This document shows positions 4,660 to 7,049 of a DNA stretch of 7,049 nucleotides, one piece after another. The notes beneath the pieces are model-generated. The model searched no databases. It saw nothing but the letters and a program-made list of their open reading frames with translations, and was not told the DNA's origin. Position 1 is the stretch's first letter; each line of letters opens with the position of its first letter. The position numbers and the translations under genes are program-made. Source of the DNA: Elusimicrobiota bacterium (GTDB lineage Bacteria; Elusimicrobiota; Elusimicrobia; UBA1565; UBA9628); contig JAQUNT010000114.1 of assembly GCA_028717525.1 (NCBI GenBank), forward strand, positions 1-7,049, given 5' to 3'.

Positions 4660-5906
4660 CTGAGCCGCCACTGCCCCGTCGCCGAGCCCGCGGCGGGCAG
4701 CATCCGGGGGTTCTGGCTGCGGTTGGAGCGGCGGGCCTGGTCCGCCACCTTGGGCGCGAGGTAGTCGAACAGGGACGTCACCGTGACCCCGCCGTTTTGG
4801 TCCCGGGCCGCGCCATTGAGGCCCTGGAGGAGGTAATAGGTGAACAGGCCGTGCCGCTCGTCCTCGGCCGTGCCTGAGATCTGGCTGGCCTGGGAGGCGC
4901 TCAGCGACACCACCTTGGAGCCGGAGAGCGAGCCCACGTCCACCTTGTTGACCAAGGGCCGGGTGCCCTGGGCCAGCACGGAGCGGCCGCCGGCCCCGGA
5001 GAAGCAGGAGTCCAGGGCCACGATGACGCGCTTGGCCTTGAGGGCTCCCAGCCGCTCATAGAGGCGCTGGAGAGGGTAGCCGGTCTCAGCCAGGTATTCC
5101 GGGTCGCCGTCGAAGGGGACCAGGTAGGCCTCGCCGGTCTCGGGCTGGGGCGCGCCGTGGCCCGAGTAATAGAAGAACACGGTGGACTGCTCGCCGGCGT
5201 TGTTCGGGAGCCAGGCCTCGAGGTGCTTGGCCAGGCCGGTCTTCGTCGCCTGAACGCCGGTGAGCAGGGCGATGTTGCGCTGCGGCCAGCCCAGGGCCTT
5301 GAGGTGCGCGGCCACGGCCTGCGCGTCGCGCGCCGCGAAGCGCGCCGCGGGCAGGGAGCTGTAGTCCTCGATGCCCACGACCACGGCGAAGTCCTGCGGC
5401 CGCTCCGGCACGCGGTAGGAGGGGGAGTCGACGTCATCGGCGGCGGGCCGGGGCCCGCCGTCCCTGGAGGGCGGGCGTTCTCCGCCCCCGGAAGGGGCCT
5501 GGCGCCGCAGCCGGGCCAGATCGACCGCGTCAGGCAGGTGGCCCAGGAAATTGCTCTCGCACTTTCTTAGCGCGTCTGGGCGGGAGAACGGGATCTCGCA
5601 GAGCATCTCCACGTCGGTCTGCCCGCCGTTCGGCCCGGGCGACAGGAAGGCCTTGTAGGCCAACCTGACCCGGACTCCCTGGGTCGAATTGTCGTAGACG
5701 GCTTGGACCAAGTCTTCCTGGTCGGAGACCGTGAAACCCTCGCCCATCTTGCCGAACACGCGATGCAGGGCTTGGCGGGCCTCCTCCGGTGACGCGTCGA
5801 TGACTCGGTGCGTGCCCGTGCCCCGCGACCTGCCGGGCGCCGTGGCACACCCCTGCAGACCCCAGGCGAGCACGGCGGCGAGCGCGCAGAGGCCGACCAG
5901 TCTCAT
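4656..5906 (-). CDS. Caspase-family (peptidase C14) lipoprotein
   Basis: Last gene of the dxs operon, 416 residues. The signal peptide ends in LQGC, so Cys20 is probably lipidated and the protein faces the periplasm or lies at the outer membrane. Residues about 33-133 form an N-terminal domain I do not recognise (ASPEEARQALHRVFGKMGEGF, later VEMLCEIPF). A Pro/Gly/Arg-rich linker (136-170) follows. The caspase-like domain spans about 171-395: FAVVVGIEDY (173-182), helix with RDAQAVAAHL, the catalytic histidine H250 in FFYYSGHGAP, and the catalytic cysteine C301 in ALDSCFSGAGG. Asp299 before the SC pair is typical of metacaspases and orthocaspases, which cleave after Arg or Lys; substrate preference here is inferred. 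YYLLQGLNGAARD and SQNPRML are also typical of bacterial C14 proteins. ATG at 5904-5906 has GAGGAAG upstream and starts 9 bp after the preceding stop. Both catalytic residues are intact. Confidence 0.9.
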   Translation of the reverse strand: MRLVGLCALAAVLAWGLQGCATAPGRSRGTGTHRVIDASPEEARQALHRVFGKMGEGFTVSDQEDLVQAVYDNSTQGVRVRLAYKAFLSPGPNGGQTDVEMLCEIPFSRPDALRKCESNFLGHLPDAVDLARLRRQAPSGGGERPPSRDGGPRPAADDVDSPSYRVPERPQDFAVVVGIEDYSSLPAARFAARDAQAVAAHLKALGWPQRNIALLTGVQATKTGLAKHLEAWLPNNAGEQSTVFFYYSGHGAPQPETGEAYLVPFDGDPEYLAETGYPLQRLYERLGALKAKRVIVALDSCFSGAGGRSVLAQGTRPLVNKVDVGSLSGSKVVSLSASQASQISGTAEDERHGLFTYYLLQGLNGAARDQNGGVTVTSLFDYLAPKVADQARRSNRSQNPRMLPAAGSATGQWRLR

Positions 5907-5915
5907 GAGGCTTCC

Positions 5916-6230
5916 TCAGTTGCCGTCCGACCTGCGCTGGTGGTCCTTGATGCCTTCGCAGTGGCACCAGTCCGGGTGGGGCATGCCTTCCCGCCAGCCG
6001 GTCTTCTCCAGCTCGGTCTTGACCCAGCAGGGGTAGCACAGCATCAGGCGGTTGAGGGGCCGGTCCTGGCCGCAGCGCTTGCAGGGCCCTTCCTTGGGAG
6101 GCTTGCGCGCGATCTTCTTGAGCTTCTCGGGGTCGGTCTCCTCGGCGGGGGGAGCCGCCGGGGCCTGCTGGTCCTCGCTGAGGACGGCGAACTCCTCTTC
6201 GGTCAGGGTCTTGGTCTCGTTCGTGATCAT
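5916..6230 (-). CDS. Small zinc-ribbon-like protein (104 aa), uncharacterised
   Basis: Middle gene of the dxs-caspase operon. The first 48 residues are acidic and Pro/Ala-rich (TEEEFAVLSEDQQAPAAPPA), probably disordered, then basic. Residues 50-68 carry a C-X2-C-X11-C-X2-C set (C50, C53, C65, C68; PCKRCGQ and CYPCW), as in zinc ribbons. A further cluster, WCHC (88-91), could bind a second metal or complete the site. There is no signal peptide or membrane segment, so it is probably cytoplasmic. ATG at 6228-6230 is chosen because a perfect AGGAGG lies four bases upstream; the longer in-frame extension to 6296 lies in the dxs end and lacks such a site. It begins 8 bp after the dxs stop and ends 9 bp before the caspase gene. 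I do not recognise a family. Zinc binding and a protein- or nucleic-acid-binding role are inferred. Confidence 0.75.
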   Translation of the reverse strand: MITNETKTLTEEEFAVLSEDQQAPAAPPAEETDPEKLKKIARKPPKEGPCKRCGQDRPLNRLMLCYPCWVKTELEKTGWREGMPHPDWCHCEGIKDHQRRSDGN

Positions 6231-6234
6231 GGTT

Positions 6235-6240
6235 CCTCCT
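6235..6240 (-). promoter_or_regulatory. Shine-Dalgarno site overlapping the dxs stop codon
   Basis: AGGAGG on the minus strand shares two bases with the dxs TAG (6239-6241) and lies four bases before the ATG of the zinc-ribbon gene. Ribosomes finishing dxs would cover this site, which suggests coupled translation. Confidence 0.8.
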
Positions 6241-7049
6241 AACGGCGCGCTGCGCCGGCGGCCGGGGCGGCCGGGCGGGGCTGCAGCCCGAGCCACTCGG
6301 CGACGCGCTGCGCGATCTTCTGGGAAGAGATCCCGGCCAGGTCGTGGATCTGGTCCAAGGACCCGTGCTCCACCCAGCGGTCGGGGATGCCCAGGCGCAG
6401 GACCTGCGCCGGGACGCCGCCCAGGGCTTCGAGCACGGCGCTGCCGAAGCCGCCGGGCAGGGCGTTGTTTTCCACCGTCACCAGCCGGGGGGTCGCGGCC
6501 GCGGCCTGGCGCAGGAGCTCCTCGTCGATGGGCTTGACGAAGCGCATGTTGATGACGCCCGTCTGCACTCCCATGTCGTCGAGCAGCTGGGCCGCGGCCA
6601 AGGCGGGATGCACGCGGTCGCCGATGGCGAGCAAGGTGACCGCGGCGCCCTCCTTGAGGCGCACCCCCTTGCCCACGGGCAGGGGCCGGGCCTCGGGGTC
6701 CATGGCCACGCCCACGCCCAGGCCGCGGGGATACCGCAGAGCGGCCGGGCCGTCCAAGGTCAGGGCGGTGCGCAGCATGTGCTGCAGTTCGTTCTCGTCC
6801 GCCGGCGCCATCACCGTGATGTCGGGCAGCAGGCGCAGGTAGCCCAGGTCGAAGACGCCGTGGTGGGTGGGGCCGTCCTCCCCCACCAGGCCGCCGCGGT
6901 CGATGGCGAAGGTGACCGGGAGCTTCTGCAGGCAGACGTCGTGCGCCACCTGGTCGAAGCCGCGCTGCAGGAAGCTGGAGTAGAGGGCGAGCACCGGCCG
7001 GTAGCCCTCGGCCGCCAGGCCGGCCGCGAAGGTCACGGCGTGCGCCTCC
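6239..7049 (-). CDS. dxs: 1-deoxy-D-xylulose-5-phosphate synthase, C-terminal part
   Basis: The 5' end is cut by the window edge; about 269 residues of an enzyme normally near 620-640 are present. DXS condenses pyruvate and glyceraldehyde 3-phosphate into 1-deoxy-D-xylulose 5-phosphate with thiamine diphosphate, the first step of the MEP isoprenoid pathway. The fragment starts within EAHAVTFAAGLAAEGYRP, so the GTG at 7034-7036 is internal, not a start. YSSFLQRGFDQVAHDV, AIDRGGLVGEDGPTHHGVFD and ALRYPRG are the conserved blocks of the pyrimidine-binding domain with the Arg, Asp and His residues known to contact substrate. NMRFVKPIDEELL, VTVENNALPGGFGSAV and LGIPDRWVEHG belong to the transketolase C-terminal domain. 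The last 15 or so residues are an Ala/Pro/Arg-rich tail beyond the usual end. It heads, within this window, an operon with the zinc-ribbon and caspase genes. Confidence 0.95.
   Translation of the reverse strand, partial: EAHAVTFAAGLAAEGYRPVLALYSSFLQRGFDQVAHDVCLQKLPVTFAIDRGGLVGEDGPTHHGVFDLGYLRLLPDITVMAPADENELQHMLRTALTLDGPAALRYPRGLGVGVAMDPEARPLPVGKGVRLKEGAAVTLLAIGDRVHPALAAAQLLDDMGVQTGVINMRFVKPIDEELLRQAAAATPRLVTVENNALPGGFGSAVLEALGGVPAQVLRLGIPDRWVEHGSLDQIHDLAGISSQKIAQRVAEWLGLQPRPAAPAAGAARR

Noticed and set aside
4081..4671. Minus-strand 196-codon open frame opposite orn
   Set aside because: Antisense to a gene with all five DEDDh catalytic residues; no ribosome binding site or recognisable motif.
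4020..4877. Plus-strand 285-codon open frame spanning orn and the end of the caspase gene
   Set aside because: It runs in another frame of orn, is Arg/Pro-rich and crosses the convergent stop codons.
1..7049. CRISPR array, tRNA, rRNA, insertion sequence or prophage attachment site
   Set aside because: No regularly spaced repeats, no tRNA-like cloverleaf, no transposase or integrase motif, and no terminal repeats with target duplication were seen. The window is almost fully covered by ordinary genes.

Overview
This is a GC-rich, gene-dense window from a Gram-negative (diderm) bacterium. The diderm call rests on five consecutive or near-consecutive lipoproteins with lipobox cysteines, including an LpoB-type outer-membrane activator of a penicillin-binding protein. 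The species cannot be fixed from sequence alone. The combination of an oligoribonuclease, an LpoB/LPP20/COG3014 lipoprotein cluster, a caspase-like lipoprotein and dxs would fit a proteobacterial, myxobacterial or Elusimicrobiota-like lineage; this is a low-confidence guess.

Layout, left to right. Positions 2-139 (+) hold the last 45 codons of an endonuclease I-type nuclease. A strong hairpin (146-177) then separates it from a convergent minus-strand operon and looks like a bidirectional terminator. That operon is transcribed from about 4055 down to 188. In transcription order it encodes a short LPP20-family lipoprotein (3397-3969), LpoB (2710-3315), a large COG3014-like TPR-type lipoprotein (1228-2673) and a longer LPP20-type lipoprotein (188-1228). 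The last two genes overlap by one base (TAATG). A near-consensus sigma70-type promoter with a TTGACA -35 box lies at 4026-4055. Next to it is a CRP/FNR-like palindrome (4056-4071), shared with the divergent gene orn (4111-4650, +), which encodes oligoribonuclease.

Converging on orn, with only 5 bp between the stop codons, is a second minus-strand operon: dxs (5'-truncated by the window edge, 6239-7049), a 104-residue zinc-ribbon-like protein (5916-6230) and a caspase-family (peptidase C14) lipoprotein (4656-5906). Gaps between these genes are 8-9 bp, so they are very probably co-transcribed.

Functionally, the first operon is a set of envelope lipoproteins probably connected to peptidoglycan synthesis through LpoB. 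The second joins isoprenoid precursor synthesis (DXS; undecaprenyl carrier lipid and quinones derive from it) to a periplasmic or outer-membrane-anchored caspase-like protease and an uncharacterised small metal-binding protein. The least explained parts are the caspase lipoprotein with its unassigned N-terminal domain, the zinc-ribbon protein between it and dxs, and the role of the two LPP20 proteins and the COG3014 protein around LpoB.
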